64,000 nucleotides of DNA from Pedobacter psychrodurus (GCF_004331735.1 NZ_SJSO01000014.1:1-64000), one strand, 5' to 3'; counted from the first letter of the stretch, positions 35,911 through 46,518 are shown. Notes: generated by a model not told the origin, from the letters alone. Numbers and translations: made by a program.

Positions 35911-36522
35911 TTATAGTATTCCTCCGGCCCTTAAAACATCCATAATTGACGGAAAAGTATTTTTAACCACAGGCGAAATATGATTTTTATCCAGCCAAAC
36001 CGCTTCATCAATCCCTTCTTCTTTTTGAGGGACTAATTTTGGTTCCCCTTTAACCTTCATTTTGTACCAGTTTGTTTTCTTGATCACCATTTTAGTGCCA
36101 ATGGGGTAAACATGATAGGTTTTACAAAGTTTTTCTTCGCGTTTAAGGACCCTGATTCCACACTCCTCTTCCACCTCACGAACAGCAGTTTCCTTCATTT
36201 TTTCACCTTCCTCGAGCTTTCCTTTAGGCAGATCCCACTTTTTATTTCGAAAAATAAACAGGTAATTTCCATTTGCACTCTCTACCAAACCACCTGCGGC
36301 TTTAATAATAGTACAATCTTTCTTTAGCTTTTTAAAGGTCTCCTGAGGATTTTTTGTCAAGAAAATATAGCTCTTTTTAGAACCATTTTTTAGCTTTTTG
36401 TAGAATGTTTGCAGATTAAAATCTTGAAATTCAAGCTGTTGAATTTTTTCCTTTTGCTCTGGCAAAAAATCTGAGATAAACAAAGTATTATCGTTGATAT
36501 AAATTCTATAATTTCTTGGCAT
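35911..36522 (-). CDS. Nudix hydrolase
   Basis: A 203-residue protein. Residues 1-70 form an N-terminal domain of unknown role. The Nudix domain follows, with box GKLEEGEKMKETAVREVEEE CGI (motif GX5EX7REUXEEXGU complete, the EE pair binding metal), preceded by AAGGLVESANGNYLFIFRNKKWDLPKG. The family hydrolyses nucleoside diphosphates linked to another moiety. The substrate cannot be told; a house-cleaning NTP or diphosphoinositol-like role is possible. It is transcribed alone. Confidence 0.88.
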   Translation of the reverse strand: MPRNYRIYINDNTLFISDFLPEQKEKIQQLEFQDFNLQTFYKKLKNGSKKSYIFLTKNPQETFKKLKKDCTIIKAAGGLVESANGNYLFIFRNKKWDLPKGKLEEGEKMKETAVREVEEECGIRVLKREEKLCKTYHVYPIGTKMVIKKTNWYKMKVKGEPKLVPQKEEGIDEAVWLDKNHISPVVKNTFPSIMDVLRAGGIL

Positions 36523-36674
36523 ATATTTTTAAAACACATTAATGAAGCACACTACATTTTATAGCAACCCACTCCTTTCCTGATTACATTTAAAGAGTTC
36601 TTTCTGCGAAACCTATATATTTTGCAATGCTCTAAAAGTAGAAAAATTGTTGGGTAATTTATAGGGTATAAAAA

Positions 36675-36703
36675 AAGGTTACAACAATTAATGTTGTAAC
36701 CTT
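36675..36703 (-). terminator. Strong rho-independent terminator
   Basis: An 11-bp perfect stem AAGGTTACAAC / GTTGTAACCTT followed on the minus strand by seven T. No coding gene on the minus strand ends here, which implies a short non-coding transcript upstream. Confidence 0.75.
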
Positions 36704-36757
36704 ATCTAAATTAACGCTCTCAATCAAAGATTGATGCAAGGCTCTCACCCCTTGCTT
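36675..36757 (-). ncRNA. Candidate small structured RNA
   Basis: On the minus strand a TATATTTG -7 element (36762-36769) is followed by three successive hairpins: GCAAGG...CCTTGC (36736-36755), TCAATC-TTT-GATTGA (36720-36734), and a strong terminator AAGGTTACAAC...GTTGTAACCTT (36675-36703) ending in seven U. The heptamer UGAGAGC occurs twice, once in the first loop and once after the second hairpin. No open frame is present. The predicted length is about 80-90 nt. The -33 box is poor. Confidence 0.45.
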
Positions 36758-36959
36758 GCTACAAATATATAATAATTTATTAAAGGATGGAAAAAAAATA
36801 AATATTTAATTAATGATGATCCTATAATACTAAAAGCCAGATACACTAGAATGTAAAAAAAACGGTTAGTAATCTGTATTGGAACATTCGCCTGGAAAAC
36901 TATGATGAATAATTCCCTCAACGATAATATTTTTCATAATTTTAACCTTTTAATCTGCC

Positions 36960-37826
36960 ATGCCCATACCCTCATTATCCGAAACAGATCTGGAAGCATA
37001 CCGAAATGATCTTTCTAACCCAGAAAAATCAACAGGAGCGCTCTTTATTACATTAACTGGGCTTTATCAATGTTTTGCCGGCAATGAACAGCTGTTGGCA
37101 AGTTTCGAATACGCATCTGAACTACACAGTTTGGAAAAAAGTTATGCTTCGAAAAAAGAGCATTATAATAAAGAAATTGCTGAACTTAAAAGGCAGTTTA
37201 AACAATTAGATAACCGTATTGTTGCCGCAGAGCAAAAGCTACGTCATGGTATACCCGACGATTTGATGGTAATGGATAAAATTATAGCTGAGCAAGAATC
37301 AATTGTTGAAGATCAAGAAAAGCTTAACCATGCCGAATCATCCATCGTAGAGCAGATTAGAATAATAGATATAGCACATGGAAAAGACCTTCAGAAGCTA
37401 GAACAGCAACAAAACAACAGGAATAGTCCCCTAAACAGTAAACTCTCTGCTTTCAACGAACAGATAAAACAAGCAGAAAAACGCATTACACTAAAAGCAA
37501 GTGCAATCTCGGTTATTGCCATCATCGGCATTCCTTTAGTAATAGATATAGCTTTTGTTTCATTAGGATTGCCCGCTTTAAGCAAGAATACCAATAACCT
37601 GATTTTTACCCACTATATCTTTTTAATAACACTGATCTTGGTCGAATTGTTCCTTGCCGAAAAGATCAGAAGCAGGATTTCGGGCATATTATCTATCTCT
37701 TACCTTAAAGATTCGCTAGGTACACTCCAAAATCTGCTAATGGAAAACAAAAAACAAATTTTCAAAGTAGAATCTGAGCACAACATCTCCATATCAGAAT
37801 TTGTAAAAGGAAATTACACCGCGTAA
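36960..37826 (+). CDS. Coiled-coil membrane protein of unknown function
   Basis: A 288-residue protein with a long cytoplasmic coiled coil (about 55-165, rich in K/E/Q heptads such as KEIAELKRQFKQLDNRIVAAEQKL) followed by two membrane helices (ASAISVIAIIGIPLVIDIAFVSLGL and FTHYIFLITLILVELFL) and a basic C-terminal tail. No signal peptide or enzymatic motif. It stands alone between the candidate small RNA and the alcohol dehydrogenase. I do not recognise a family. Confidence 0.65.
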   Translation: MPIPSLSETDLEAYRNDLSNPEKSTGALFITLTGLYQCFAGNEQLLASFEYASELHSLEKSYASKKEHYNKEIAELKRQFKQLDNRIVAAEQKLRHGIPDDLMVMDKIIAEQESIVEDQEKLNHAESSIVEQIRIIDIAHGKDLQKLEQQQNNRNSPLNSKLSAFNEQIKQAEKRITLKASAISVIAIIGIPLVIDIAFVSLGLPALSKNTNNLIFTHYIFLITLILVELFLAEKIRSRISGILSISYLKDSLGTLQNLLMENKKQIFKVESEHNISISEFVKGNYTA

Positions 37827-37849
37827 GAAGTTGATTTGTTTGATAAACA

Positions 37850-37894
37850 AATAGGGATTTAGAAACCTTTATTTTCGGCCTCTAAACCCCTATT
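37850..37894. terminator. Likely bidirectional terminator hairpin
   Basis: AATAGGGATTTAGA and TCTAAACCCCTATT form a long stem with one A-C mismatch, placed between two convergent genes (stops at 37826 and 37919). Confidence 0.5.
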
Positions 37895-37918
37895 CTTAAC
37901 CGCAATATGATTTTATAT

Positions 37919-38962
37919 CTAAAGCGTAGCCATATCAATCACGAAGCGGTAACGCACATCACCTTTTTCCATACGCTCGTAGGCATGGTGGATGTCTTTC
38001 ATATCGATCATTTCGATGTCAGATACGATATTGTTCTCCGCACAGAAATCTAACATTTCCTGAGTTTCGGCAATACCTCCAATACCAGATCCGGCAAGAC
38101 TTTTTCTACCACCAAGTAAACTAAAAGCCGCAATTTCTGCTGGTTTAGGCGGAACACCTACGCAAATGTGTATACCATTTGTTCTCAATAAAGAAAGATA
38201 CATGTTAAAATCATGTTCAGCAGATACGGTATCCAATATAAAATCGAAGGTACCCCTTGCTGCTTTAACCTGCGCAGGATCGGTAGTTACCACAAAATGG
38301 TGGGCACCAAGTTTTTTGGCATCTTCTTCTTTTTTTGGTGAAGTACTCAATACCGTTACCTCGGCACCAAAAGCTACACCGAATTTCACAGCCATATGGC
38401 CTAAACCGCCTAAACCAAGTACCGCTAGTTTATGACCTTTTCCTACTTTCCAGTGTTTTAAGGGAGAATAAGTGGTGATACCTGCACATAAAAGCGGTGC
38501 TACAGCAGCAAGATTTAATTTATCTGATACATGAAGTACAAATTCTTCTCTTACTATAATCGAATCTGAGTATCCACCATAAGTTGGTGTTTTACCATCT
38601 CTTTCTAAACCATTGTATGTCTGCGTATTTCCTTCTAAACAATATTGTTCTAAATCTTGCTTACAGTTTTCACAAACCTGACACGAATCTACCATACAAC
38701 CTGTACCCGCAAGATCACCTACCTTAAATTTCTTAACGTGATCTCCAACCTTTACTACCCTACCCACAATTTCGTGACCAGGAACCATTGGGAATATTCC
38801 CGGAAACCAATCGTTTTTTATCTGGTGCAGATCTGAGTGGCAAACCCCACAGAAAAGTATCTCAAACTGAACATCATGAGGTCCTACTTCCCGGCGCTCA
38901 AAATTCCAGGGTGCAAGATCTGTTTCGGCATTTTGTGCCGCATATCCTTTTGTTGCTATCAT
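37919..38962 (-). CDS. Zinc-dependent NAD(P)-linked alcohol dehydrogenase (cinnamyl-alcohol-type)
   Basis: A 347-residue medium-chain dehydrogenase. Catalytic zinc ligands are in CGVCHSDLH and the PGHEIVG motif; the structural zinc has four cysteines (DSCQVCENCKQDLEQYC). The nucleotide fold carries GLGGLGH and STSPKK, the latter suggesting NADP preference. The closest known type is the YahK/CAD group that reduces broad aldehydes to alcohols. Length is normal. It is monocistronic and divergent from pyrE. Confidence 0.92.
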   Translation of the reverse strand: MIATKGYAAQNAETDLAPWNFERREVGPHDVQFEILFCGVCHSDLHQIKNDWFPGIFPMVPGHEIVGRVVKVGDHVKKFKVGDLAGTGCMVDSCQVCENCKQDLEQYCLEGNTQTYNGLERDGKTPTYGGYSDSIIVREEFVLHVSDKLNLAAVAPLLCAGITTYSPLKHWKVGKGHKLAVLGLGGLGHMAVKFGVAFGAEVTVLSTSPKKEEDAKKLGAHHFVVTTDPAQVKAARGTFDFILDTVSAEHDFNMYLSLLRTNGIHICVGVPPKPAEIAAFSLLGGRKSLAGSGIGGIAETQEMLDFCAENNIVSDIEMIDMKDIHHAYERMEKGDVRYRFVIDMATL

Positions 38963-39363
38963 AAAAATTTAAATTTATTTTACCATAACAAATGTAAACA
39001 GCGGTTTGTTAACAACAATTACATAAATCAAATAAATCATTGCAAAATTCAAACAATCCCTACCATTTAAAAGAAATTTCAAAGACGCACTTTAAACAAA
39101 AACAATCATTTACAGCTACAGAATTAGTAAGCATAGAAACTTAGCAACACCAATATGCATTTACATTCTCTTAGATTTTTAGCCCTCACCATTCTTTATC
39201 GTACTGATTTACAAGGAGTGACAAGAAATAGCTTTTACCATCCATCAAAATTTTCGATATTTGTAGCATTTGAGAGTCGAAATAAATTCAAATTCCGACA
39301 TTTTTTCTCCTCACCAAAACAAGTGGGGCTTAATAAACGTTATGACAAACACAAATAAATCTG
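38963..39363. other. Divergent promoter gap between adh and pyrE
   Basis: About 400 AT-rich bases. I see no repeat family and no convincing gene; a 67-codon open frame at 39155-39358 has no promoter signal, no recognisable fold and low-complexity composition. Confidence 0.5.
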
Positions 39364-39371
39364 TAATTTTG
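39364..39371 (+). promoter_or_regulatory. -7 element (TAATTTTG) four bases before pyrE
   Basis: TAATTTTG fits TAnnTTTG and ends just before the pyrE ATG at 39376. It is a fourth example here of this placement. Confidence 0.5.
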
Positions 39372-39375
39372 AGCC

Positions 39376-40041
39376 ATGTATAATAAAAGTGATATTGAAT
39401 TAAAGGTAGCGGAATTTTTATTACAGATAAAAGCAATCAAATTACAACCAAATAATCCTTTTACTTGGGCATCTGGTTGGAAATCGCCGATTTATTGCGA
39501 CAACAGAATTACCCTTTCCCACCCTCAGGTTAGAACTTACATCCGTCAAAAACTTGCGCAGGCCATACAAGAAGAGTTTGGTTCGGTAGATGTTATTGCG
39601 GGTGTTGCAACTGCTGGAATCCCTCAAGGTGTATTAGTAGCTCAAGAACTTGGTTTACCTTTTATCTATGTAAGAGCGAAGGCTAAAGAACATGGCACCG
39701 GAAGTTTAATTGAAGGCGAAGTAGTAGAAGGTCAGCGTGTGGTGGTTATCGAAGATTTAATTTCTACCGGAAAAAGCAGTTTACAAGCAGTTGAAGCATT
39801 AAGAGCTGCAGGTTTATCGGTAGCTGGTTTAGCGGCAATTTTCACTTACGGTTTCGAAAAAGCAGACGAAAATTTCGCAGCTGCAAAATGCCGTTACTTA
39901 ACCTTATCAAGCTACGGCGCATTAATCGACTATGCTGCCGAGCACAGTATTATTGCCAAAAGTGATATGGAATTATTAAGTAAATGGCGTTTAAATCCTT
40001 CAGAATGGGGACAGGGACAGGTTTTGAGTCCGGAGTCTTAA
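39376..40041 (+). CDS. pyrE: Orotate phosphoribosyltransferase PyrE
   Basis: A 221-residue type I phosphoribosyltransferase that joins orotate to PRPP to give OMP in pyrimidine synthesis. The PRPP loop VVVIEDLISTGKSS, the N-terminal FTWASGWKSPIYCDNR and the catalytic loop YVRAKAKEHGTGSLIEG are typical. The length is usual for Bacteroidota PyrE. It is followed after 38 bases by an SRPBCC gene and is probably co-transcribed with it. Confidence 0.96.
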   Translation: MYNKSDIELKVAEFLLQIKAIKLQPNNPFTWASGWKSPIYCDNRITLSHPQVRTYIRQKLAQAIQEEFGSVDVIAGVATAGIPQGVLVAQELGLPFIYVRAKAKEHGTGSLIEGEVVEGQRVVVIEDLISTGKSSLQAVEALRAAGLSVAGLAAIFTYGFEKADENFAAAKCRYLTLSSYGALIDYAAEHSIIAKSDMELLSKWRLNPSEWGQGQVLSPES

Positions 40042-40079
40042 GTTTTGATTAAAAAACAAAAATCTATAAAAAATATATA

Positions 40080-40478
40080 ATGACTGTTATTGAAAGCGCA
40101 GTAGAGGTGAATAAGCCAGCTACAGAGGTTTATGCATTTCTATCCAATATGAACAATCATCAGCAACTGATGCCAGAAAATATCTATAACTGGGAATCTA
40201 CTGAAGATGATGCACGGTTTACCATCCAGAATATGGCAAAATTGGCCATTAAAATTTCGAGCCGTATCGAAAATCAAGAAATAACAGCAATTCCTAGTGA
40301 AAAAGCACCTTTCGATGTAGAGTTAAAGTGGACTGTAGCCGATAACGGAAACGGAACAACTACAGCTAAACACATTATCTCAGCAGATTTGAATATGATG
40401 ATGAAAATGTTGGCATCTGGACCACTACAAAAATTGGCCGATCACCAAACAGAAAAATTGAAAGAGATATTAGGATAA
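40080..40478 (+). CDS. SRPBCC (START-like) family protein
   Basis: A 132-residue helix-grip protein: MTVIESAVEVNKPATEVYAF at the N-terminus, an antiparallel sheet, then a long C-terminal helix (GPLQKLADHQTEKLKEIL). The fold encloses a hydrophobic ligand pocket. Ligand and function are unknown. The gene follows pyrE in nearly all respects as a second cistron and ends at a clear terminator. Confidence 0.8.
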   Translation: MTVIESAVEVNKPATEVYAFLSNMNNHQQLMPENIYNWESTEDDARFTIQNMAKLAIKISSRIENQEITAIPSEKAPFDVELKWTVADNGNGTTTAKHIISADLNMMMKMLASGPLQKLADHQTEKLKEILG

Positions 40479-40518
40479 TTAATGGTGATTACACAGATTT
40501 AATTGATTCCAAAGATAA

Positions 40519-40547
40519 TGAGACGAGTTAAACCTCGTCTTTTTTTA
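40519..40547 (+). terminator. Terminator of the pyrE-SRPBCC unit
   Basis: AGACGAG-TTAAAC-CTCGTCT followed by TTTTTT. Confidence 0.85.
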
Positions 40548-40620
40548 TGCGTAAAATTCCATTGTGGTTCTTTTATCAGCATTTTATTTTAATACCTTAG
40601 TTTCTGAATAACCTTAAACT

Positions 40621-43296
40621 ATGAACCTCAGATTTCTACAGGTAACTGCTTTATTTTTTGCCCTTGCTCCTATTTCCAAAGGGTTCGCTCAATCGATTAC
40701 AGCCTTAAAAACCGAATATTTGGTTAATCCGATTGGCTTAGACAATCCAAATCCGCGTTTTACCTGGCAAATGAACGATGCCAGCCAAGGCGCTAAACAA
40801 ACAGCCTACCGTGTTCTGGTAGATACCGATTCGGCCTCGCTTATTAAGGCTGAGGCAAAACTTTGGAATACAGGTTGGATAGCTTCAGAAAAAAATCTGA
40901 TCGTTTATTCGGGTCAATCACTAAAACCTTTTACTAAATATTATTGGAGGGTTGATATTGTCGACGGGAACAAAAAGAAATCAGACAAAATTCGTATCGC
41001 CAGCTTTGAAACCGGGATGATGAAAATGGAGAATTGGCAGGGCGCATGGATTTCGGATAACGAGAATACCAAACTTAAACCCGCACCCTATTTCCGGAAT
41101 ACCTTTACCACAACTAAAAAAATCAGATCGGCCAGGGCGTACATTACTGCAGCCGGCTTGTACGAACTCTCTATCAATGGCAAAAAAATCGGTAACCACC
41201 GCATGGATCCGATGTACACCCGTTTTGATAGACGAACCTTATACGTTACCTATGATGTAACCAATGCCATCAGCAAAGGTAAAAATGCTATTGGCGTATT
41301 GCTGGGAAATGGATGGTATAACCACCAATCAACCGCAGTTTGGGATTTCGATCGTGCCCCATGGCGCAACAGGCCAACTTTTTGTCTTGATGTGCGCATT
41401 ACTTACGAGGATGGAACAACCGCAACCATTAAATCGGGTAAAGAATGGAAAACAGCATTAAGTCCGATTATTTTTAATAGCATTTATACCGCTGAGCATT
41501 ATGATGCCCGCCTTGAAAAAGTAGGCTGGAACACGCCAAATTTCAACGATACAGATTGGAAAAATGTGATTTACCGCTCAGCACCGTCTAAAAATATTGT
41601 TGCACAGGCCATGCACCCTATCCGTAATGTTGAAGAAATAGCCAGCAAAAGTTTAAGAAAATTTAATGATACCACATACCTGTTCGATTTGGGCAGAAAT
41701 ATTTCGGGGGTAAGCAAAATCACAGTAAGCGGTCCAGCTGGCACTGTTATTAAACTGAAACATGGCGAGCGTTTATATACCAATGGGCACGTGGATATCT
41801 CGAATATTGATGCCCATTACCGCCCAACCGATAATACCGATCCTTTCCAAACTGACATCCTGATTTTAAACGGAAAAGGGGCACAAAGTTTTATGCCACA
41901 CTTTAATTATAAGGGCTTTCAATATGTAGAAGTGAGCAGCTCTACTCCCATTCAATTAAAAAAAGAAGATCTGGTAGGCTGTTTTATGCATAGTGATGTG
42001 CCGGTTGTTGGAGATGTTAAATCTTCAGAACCCATCATCAATAAAATCTATTACGCCACCAATAATTCTTACCTATCGAATCTTTTTGGCTACCCTACAG
42101 ATTGTCCACAAAGAGAGAAAAACGGATGGACAGGCGACGCACAGATTGCCATAGAAACAGGTCTTTATGGCTTTGACGGCATTACCATTTACGAAAAATG
42201 GCTCGCCGATCACCGCGATGAACAACAACCCAATGGTGTTTTACCTTCCATTATCCCTACCGATGGCTGGGGCTACGAGTGGGGCAATGGACCCGATTGG
42301 ACCAGTACAATTGCTATTATCCCATGGAATGTTTACCTGTTTTACGGCGACAAAAAATTGCTTGCCGATTGTTACGAAAATATCAGAAAATATGTAAACC
42401 ACATTGACGAAACCTATCCAACAGGTTTAACCACATGGGGTTTGGGTGATTGGATTCCGGTGAAATCAAAATCACCTGTCGAACTTACCTCTACCTGTTA
42501 TTACTATGCCGATGTGCTTATTTTAGCCAAAGCAGCAAAAATTTTAGGTAAAAACGATGATTATGAAAAGTACATAGCGTTAGCTAAAAAAATTAAAGAT
42601 GCTTTTAATAGCAAGTACTTAAATAAAGAAAAAGGAATTTATGCTTCTGGTGTACAGACCGAAATGAGCGTTCCACTTTATTGGAAAATTGTTCCGGAAG
42701 AATCAATTGCTTTAGTTGCCGAAAATTTAGCCAAACGTGTAGAAGCTGATGGTTTCCACTTAGATGTTGGATTATTGGGTACCAAAGCCATTTTAAATGC
42801 GCTGAGTGAAAATGGTTACAGCAACATTGCCTACAAAGTTGCCGCTCAAAAAAGCTATCCAAGCTGGGGTTGGTGGATGGAAAATGGAGCCACTACCCTA
42901 TACGAAAACTGGCCTATTGATGCAAAATCGGATATTTCAATGAACCACATTATGTTTGGAGAAATTGGTGCCTGGTTATACAAATCGCCAGGCGGCATTA
43001 AGCCGGATGAAAAACAGCCTGGCTTTAAGCATGTAATATTAGATCCGCACATTGTGGAAGGTCTGGATTCTTTCGAAGCCAGCCATATTGGCCCATACGG
43101 AAAGATTACTAGTGCATGGAAAAAAGTTGACAACGGGATTAGATACGACATCACTATTCCTGCTAATTCAACGGCTACTATTAACCTGCCACTTACGCGT
43201 GACATGGTTAATTATGTAAATGGTAAGATAAACAACATTGGAAAAATAGATTTAGCGGCTGGTAAATATGTAATTGAACATAAAGCCCGAAAATAA
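40621..43296 (+). CDS. GH78 alpha-L-rhamnosidase, exported
   Basis: An 891-residue GH78 enzyme that removes terminal alpha-L-rhamnose by the inverting mechanism. Signal peptide to SKGFAQ; N-terminal Ig-like domain, two beta sandwiches (about 130-460), then the alpha/alpha barrel. Catalytic and substrate-contact residues sit in DCPQREKNGWTGD (D494, E499, D506) and YENW (E762, probable general base). Rhamnogalacturonan or a rhamnose-bearing glycoside is the likely source, so it may complement the pectin-galactan locus 20 kb away, but it is transcribed alone and has no SusC/D pair. Confidence 0.93.
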   Translation: MNLRFLQVTALFFALAPISKGFAQSITALKTEYLVNPIGLDNPNPRFTWQMNDASQGAKQTAYRVLVDTDSASLIKAEAKLWNTGWIASEKNLIVYSGQSLKPFTKYYWRVDIVDGNKKKSDKIRIASFETGMMKMENWQGAWISDNENTKLKPAPYFRNTFTTTKKIRSARAYITAAGLYELSINGKKIGNHRMDPMYTRFDRRTLYVTYDVTNAISKGKNAIGVLLGNGWYNHQSTAVWDFDRAPWRNRPTFCLDVRITYEDGTTATIKSGKEWKTALSPIIFNSIYTAEHYDARLEKVGWNTPNFNDTDWKNVIYRSAPSKNIVAQAMHPIRNVEEIASKSLRKFNDTTYLFDLGRNISGVSKITVSGPAGTVIKLKHGERLYTNGHVDISNIDAHYRPTDNTDPFQTDILILNGKGAQSFMPHFNYKGFQYVEVSSSTPIQLKKEDLVGCFMHSDVPVVGDVKSSEPIINKIYYATNNSYLSNLFGYPTDCPQREKNGWTGDAQIAIETGLYGFDGITIYEKWLADHRDEQQPNGVLPSIIPTDGWGYEWGNGPDWTSTIAIIPWNVYLFYGDKKLLADCYENIRKYVNHIDETYPTGLTTWGLGDWIPVKSKSPVELTSTCYYYADVLILAKAAKILGKNDDYEKYIALAKKIKDAFNSKYLNKEKGIYASGVQTEMSVPLYWKIVPEESIALVAENLAKRVEADGFHLDVGLLGTKAILNALSENGYSNIAYKVAAQKSYPSWGWWMENGATTLYENWPIDAKSDISMNHIMFGEIGAWLYKSPGGIKPDEKQPGFKHVILDPHIVEGLDSFEASHIGPYGKITSAWKKVDNGIRYDITIPANSTATINLPLTRDMVNYVNGKINNIGKIDLAAGKYVIEHKARK

Positions 43297-43917
43297 TCCA
43301 GTTCCCGAGATACCGTCATTGCGAGAAGGCTTTTTCAGCCGACGAAGCAATCTTACAACAATCGCTACTAGCGTGCGCTTTAAGATTGCTTCGTTCCTCG
43401 CAATGACGCCTCTTTTATTGAATCCTGTCGATGATAGGCACGAACAATCTTTAAGCGATAGATTACTGATTTCATTGATTAATATTACTTCAAAGTCTAT
43501 GTATTGTAAAGATTCTTCACTGCGTTCAGAATGACACCAATGATCTTCCATAGGGATTGATCGCATTAATCCGCTCTACAAACTGTGCAGGTTTTGAATA
43601 CGTTTAGTTTTAAGACCACAGACCTAGGTTAAATAAACCTGATAAAGCGGAAAGCCCACAGCGCAGCGAGGACTTGGAGCGATAGCAGGACTGCTCTAAC
43701 CGACATGGGCTGAACCCTGATTTTCAAAATAAGATTAACTACATAGATCACCATGCATTTTAAAAACCTGTGAGGTTTAAAGTTCAAAACACGACAAATT
43801 TTCAGTATAATTAACTATAAATCAGTAATTTAGTCATTAATAACAAAATCTTACCGACAAAATTTCCGATTGTAAAATCAAAATTACTATGGCATTTGTT
43901 TTGACCTTAAAGGGAAT
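43297..43917. repeat. Gap before clpB with GTCATTGCGAG and CAGGACTG repeats
   Basis: 43315-43407 is a REPIN-like unit: GTCATTGCGAG, GAAGCAATCTTA, a spacer, then TAAGATTGCTTCGT and CTCGCAATGAC. 43647-43692 is a GCGGAAAGCCC...GAGGACTTG...AGCAGGACTG unit, the reverse complement of those at 33.25 and 63.5 kb. A fragment with GTTCAGAATGAC lies near 43530. The 150 bases before clpB show no clear heat-shock inverted repeat (CIRCE). Confidence 0.65.
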
Positions 43918-46518
43918 ATGAACTTCAACAATTTTACTATAAAAGCCCAGGAAGCAGTTCAACAGGCTTCTGAAATAGCCCAGGGCAATCAGCAACAGGC
44001 TATTGAAACGGCACACCTGCTTAAAGGTTTGCTTACTGTTGATGAAAACGTGGTTTCTTATGTGTTAAAGAAATTAAACGTCAACCTAAATTCACTCAAT
44101 CAAAATCTAGATGCAGAGATTGCCAGGTTCCCGAAAGTGAGCGGAAGCAATGTCTATCTGTCATCTAATGCCAATAGCGCCTTGCAGAAAGCGCAAACAT
44201 TTTTAAAAGAGTTTAAAGATGAATTTGTATCTGTTGAACATCTATTATTAGGCATCTTAGCCATTAACGATAGCACTTCGAAACTGTTAAAAGAACAGGG
44301 TGTTAACGAAAAAGACCTTAAAAAAGCCATTGTAGAATTACGTGGTGATAACCGCGTAACCGATCAAAATGCGGAAGCAACTTATCAGGCTTTAAGCAAA
44401 TATGCAAGGAATTTAAACGAATATGCCGAGAGCGGAAAATTGGATCCGGTGATCGGTCGCGATGAAGAAATCCGTCGCGTCATCCAGATTTTATCACGTA
44501 GAACCAAGAACAACCCTATTTTAATTGGTGAGCCAGGTGTGGGTAAAACGGCCATTGCTGAGGGCATTGCTTTCAGGATTATAAAAGGAGATGTGCCAGA
44601 AAACCTTAAAAGCAAAGTAGTTTATTCGCTTGATATGGGATCGCTTATTGCGGGTGCAAAATATAAAGGTGAGTTTGAAGAACGCTTAAAAGCCGTGGTT
44701 AAAGAAGTTACACAGAGTGATGGAGAAATCGTATTGTTTATTGATGAGATCCACACGTTAGTTGGTGCTGGTGGTGGCGAGGGTGCAATGGATGCGGCGA
44801 ACATCTTAAAACCTGCCCTAGCCCGCGGAGAGTTACGTGCCATTGGTGCAACAACCTTAGATGAGTACCAAAAATATTTGGAAAAAGATAAAGCATTAGA
44901 GCGTCGTTTTCAAAAGGTTATGGTAGAAGAACCTGATACCCAGGATGCGATTTCAATTCTTCGTGGATTAAAAGAACGCTACGAAACACACCATAAGGTA
45001 AGGATTAAAGATGAGGCGATTATAGCCGCAGTAGAAATGAGCCAGCGCTATATTGCCGACCGTTTCTTACCAGATAAAGCCATCGATTTAATGGATGAGG
45101 CCGCTTCGAAATTGCGTATGGAGATGGATAGCGTTCCTGAAAACGTTGATGCTTTAGACCGTGAAATTATGCGTTTAGAAATTGAACGCGAAGCCATTAA
45201 ACGCGAAAAAGACGATAGAAAGGTTAAAGAACTTTCAGAAGATATCGCTAATCTATCAGCAGAGCGCGATCAATTGAAAGCCAAATGGCAAGGTGAAAAA
45301 GATCTGGTGGATGCGGTAAATAACGAGCTAGAGCAGATTGAGCACTACAAATTAGAAGCAGAACAAGCAGAACGCGCAGGCGATTATGGTAAAGTGGCCG
45401 AAATCCGTTATGGAAAAATTAAGGAAACACAAGATAAAGTTGAGCAACTGAAAGCCGATTTAGAAAGCCAGCAAAGCGATAGCCGTATGCTTAAAGAAGA
45501 AGTTACTGCCGATGACATTGCAGGTGTAGTAGGCCGCTGGACAGGCATTCCGGTTACCAAACTGATTGCCAGCGAGCGTGAAAAGTTACTTCATTTAGAA
45601 GAAGAATTACACCAGCGTGTGGCCGGTCAGGATGAAGCAATTGAAGCCATTTCTGATGCCATCCGTCGCTCTCGCGCAGGCTTGCAGGATAAACGCAAAC
45701 CAATTGGCTCTTTCATCTTTCTGGGAACAACCGGAGTAGGTAAAACAGAGCTGGCGAAAGCCCTGGCCGAATTTTTATTCAACGATGAAAATGCTTTAAC
45801 ACGTATCGATATGAGTGAATACCAGGAGCGCCATGCGGTTTCGCGTTTAATTGGGGCGCCTCCAGGATATGTTGGTTATGATGAAGGGGGACAGTTAACT
45901 GAAGCCGTTAGACGTAAACCTTATTCAGTGATATTGCTTGATGAGATTGAAAAAGCACACCCTGATGTATTTAATATCCTTTTACAGGTGTTAGATGATG
46001 GCCGTTTAACTGATAACAAAGGCAGAACGGTGAATTTTAAAAACACGATCATCATCATGACTTCTAATATTGGGGCACATTTAATTCAAGATAATTTTAA
46101 AGATTTAAGTGATGAAAACCGCGATGAGGTAATTGCCAAAACCAAAAACGAACTGTTTGAAGTATTGAAACAAACCATTCGTCCGGAGTTTTTGAACAGG
46201 ATTGATGAGCTCATTATGTTTACCCCGTTAAACCGCAGCGAAATCAGAAATATAGTAAGCTTACAGTTTAAACATGTACAGCAAACATTGGCTGAAATGG
46301 GTATAGAAATGGATGCCAGTGATGAAGCTTTAGATTGGTTGGCACAATTGGGTTACGATCCACAATTTGGTGCCAGACCGTTAAAAAGGGTCATTCAAAA
46401 AAGAATCTTAAACGAGTTGTCGAAAGAGATATTGGCGGGTAAGATAGATAAAGACAGCAAAATTAAGTTGGATATGTTCGATCATAACTTTGTGTTCCTG
46501 AACCAAAACGCTGGTTAA
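43918..46518 (+). CDS. clpB: ClpB disaggregase
   Basis: An 866-residue Hsp100 chaperone that works with DnaK to extract polypeptides from aggregates. The N-terminal Clp repeat domain ([20 protein letters not shown]) is followed by AAA1 ([30 protein letters not shown]), the coiled-coil middle domain (about 400-525, [20 protein letters not shown]) that marks ClpB rather than ClpA/C, and AAA2 ([25 protein letters not shown]). The C-terminus ends without a tag. A strong terminator follows. Confidence 0.97.
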   Translation: MNFNNFTIKAQEAVQQASEIAQGNQQQAIETAHLLKGLLTVDENVVSYVLKKLNVNLNSLNQNLDAEIARFPKVSGSNVYLSSNANSALQKAQTFLKEFKDEFVSVEHLLLGILAINDSTSKLLKEQGVNEKDLKKAIVELRGDNRVTDQNAEATYQALSKYARNLNEYAESGKLDPVIGRDEEIRRVIQILSRRTKNNPILIGEPGVGKTAIAEGIAFRIIKGDVPENLKSKVVYSLDMGSLIAGAKYKGEFEERLKAVVKEVTQSDGEIVLFIDEIHTLVGAGGGEGAMDAANILKPALARGELRAIGATTLDEYQKYLEKDKALERRFQKVMVEEPDTQDAISILRGLKERYETHHKVRIKDEAIIAAVEMSQRYIADRFLPDKAIDLMDEAASKLRMEMDSVPENVDALDREIMRLEIEREAIKREKDDRKVKELSEDIANLSAERDQLKAKWQGEKDLVDAVNNELEQIEHYKLEAEQAERAGDYGKVAEIRYGKIKETQDKVEQLKADLESQQSDSRMLKEEVTADDIAGVVGRWTGIPVTKLIASEREKLLHLEEELHQRVAGQDEAIEAISDAIRRSRAGLQDKRKPIGSFIFLGTTGVGKTELAKALAEFLFNDENALTRIDMSEYQERHAVSRLIGAPPGYVGYDEGGQLTEAVRRKPYSVILLDEIEKAHPDVFNILLQVLDDGRLTDNKGRTVNFKNTIIIMTSNIGAHLIQDNFKDLSDENRDEVIAKTKNELFEVLKQTIRPEFLNRIDELIMFTPLNRSEIRNIVSLQFKHVQQTLAEMGIEMDASDEALDWLAQLGYDPQFGARPLKRVIQKRILNELSKEILAGKIDKDSKIKLDMFDHNFVFLNQNAG

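Noticed and set aside
39155-39358. 67-codon gene upstream of pyrE
   Set aside because: No recognisable family and no promoter; the composition resembles non-coding DNA.
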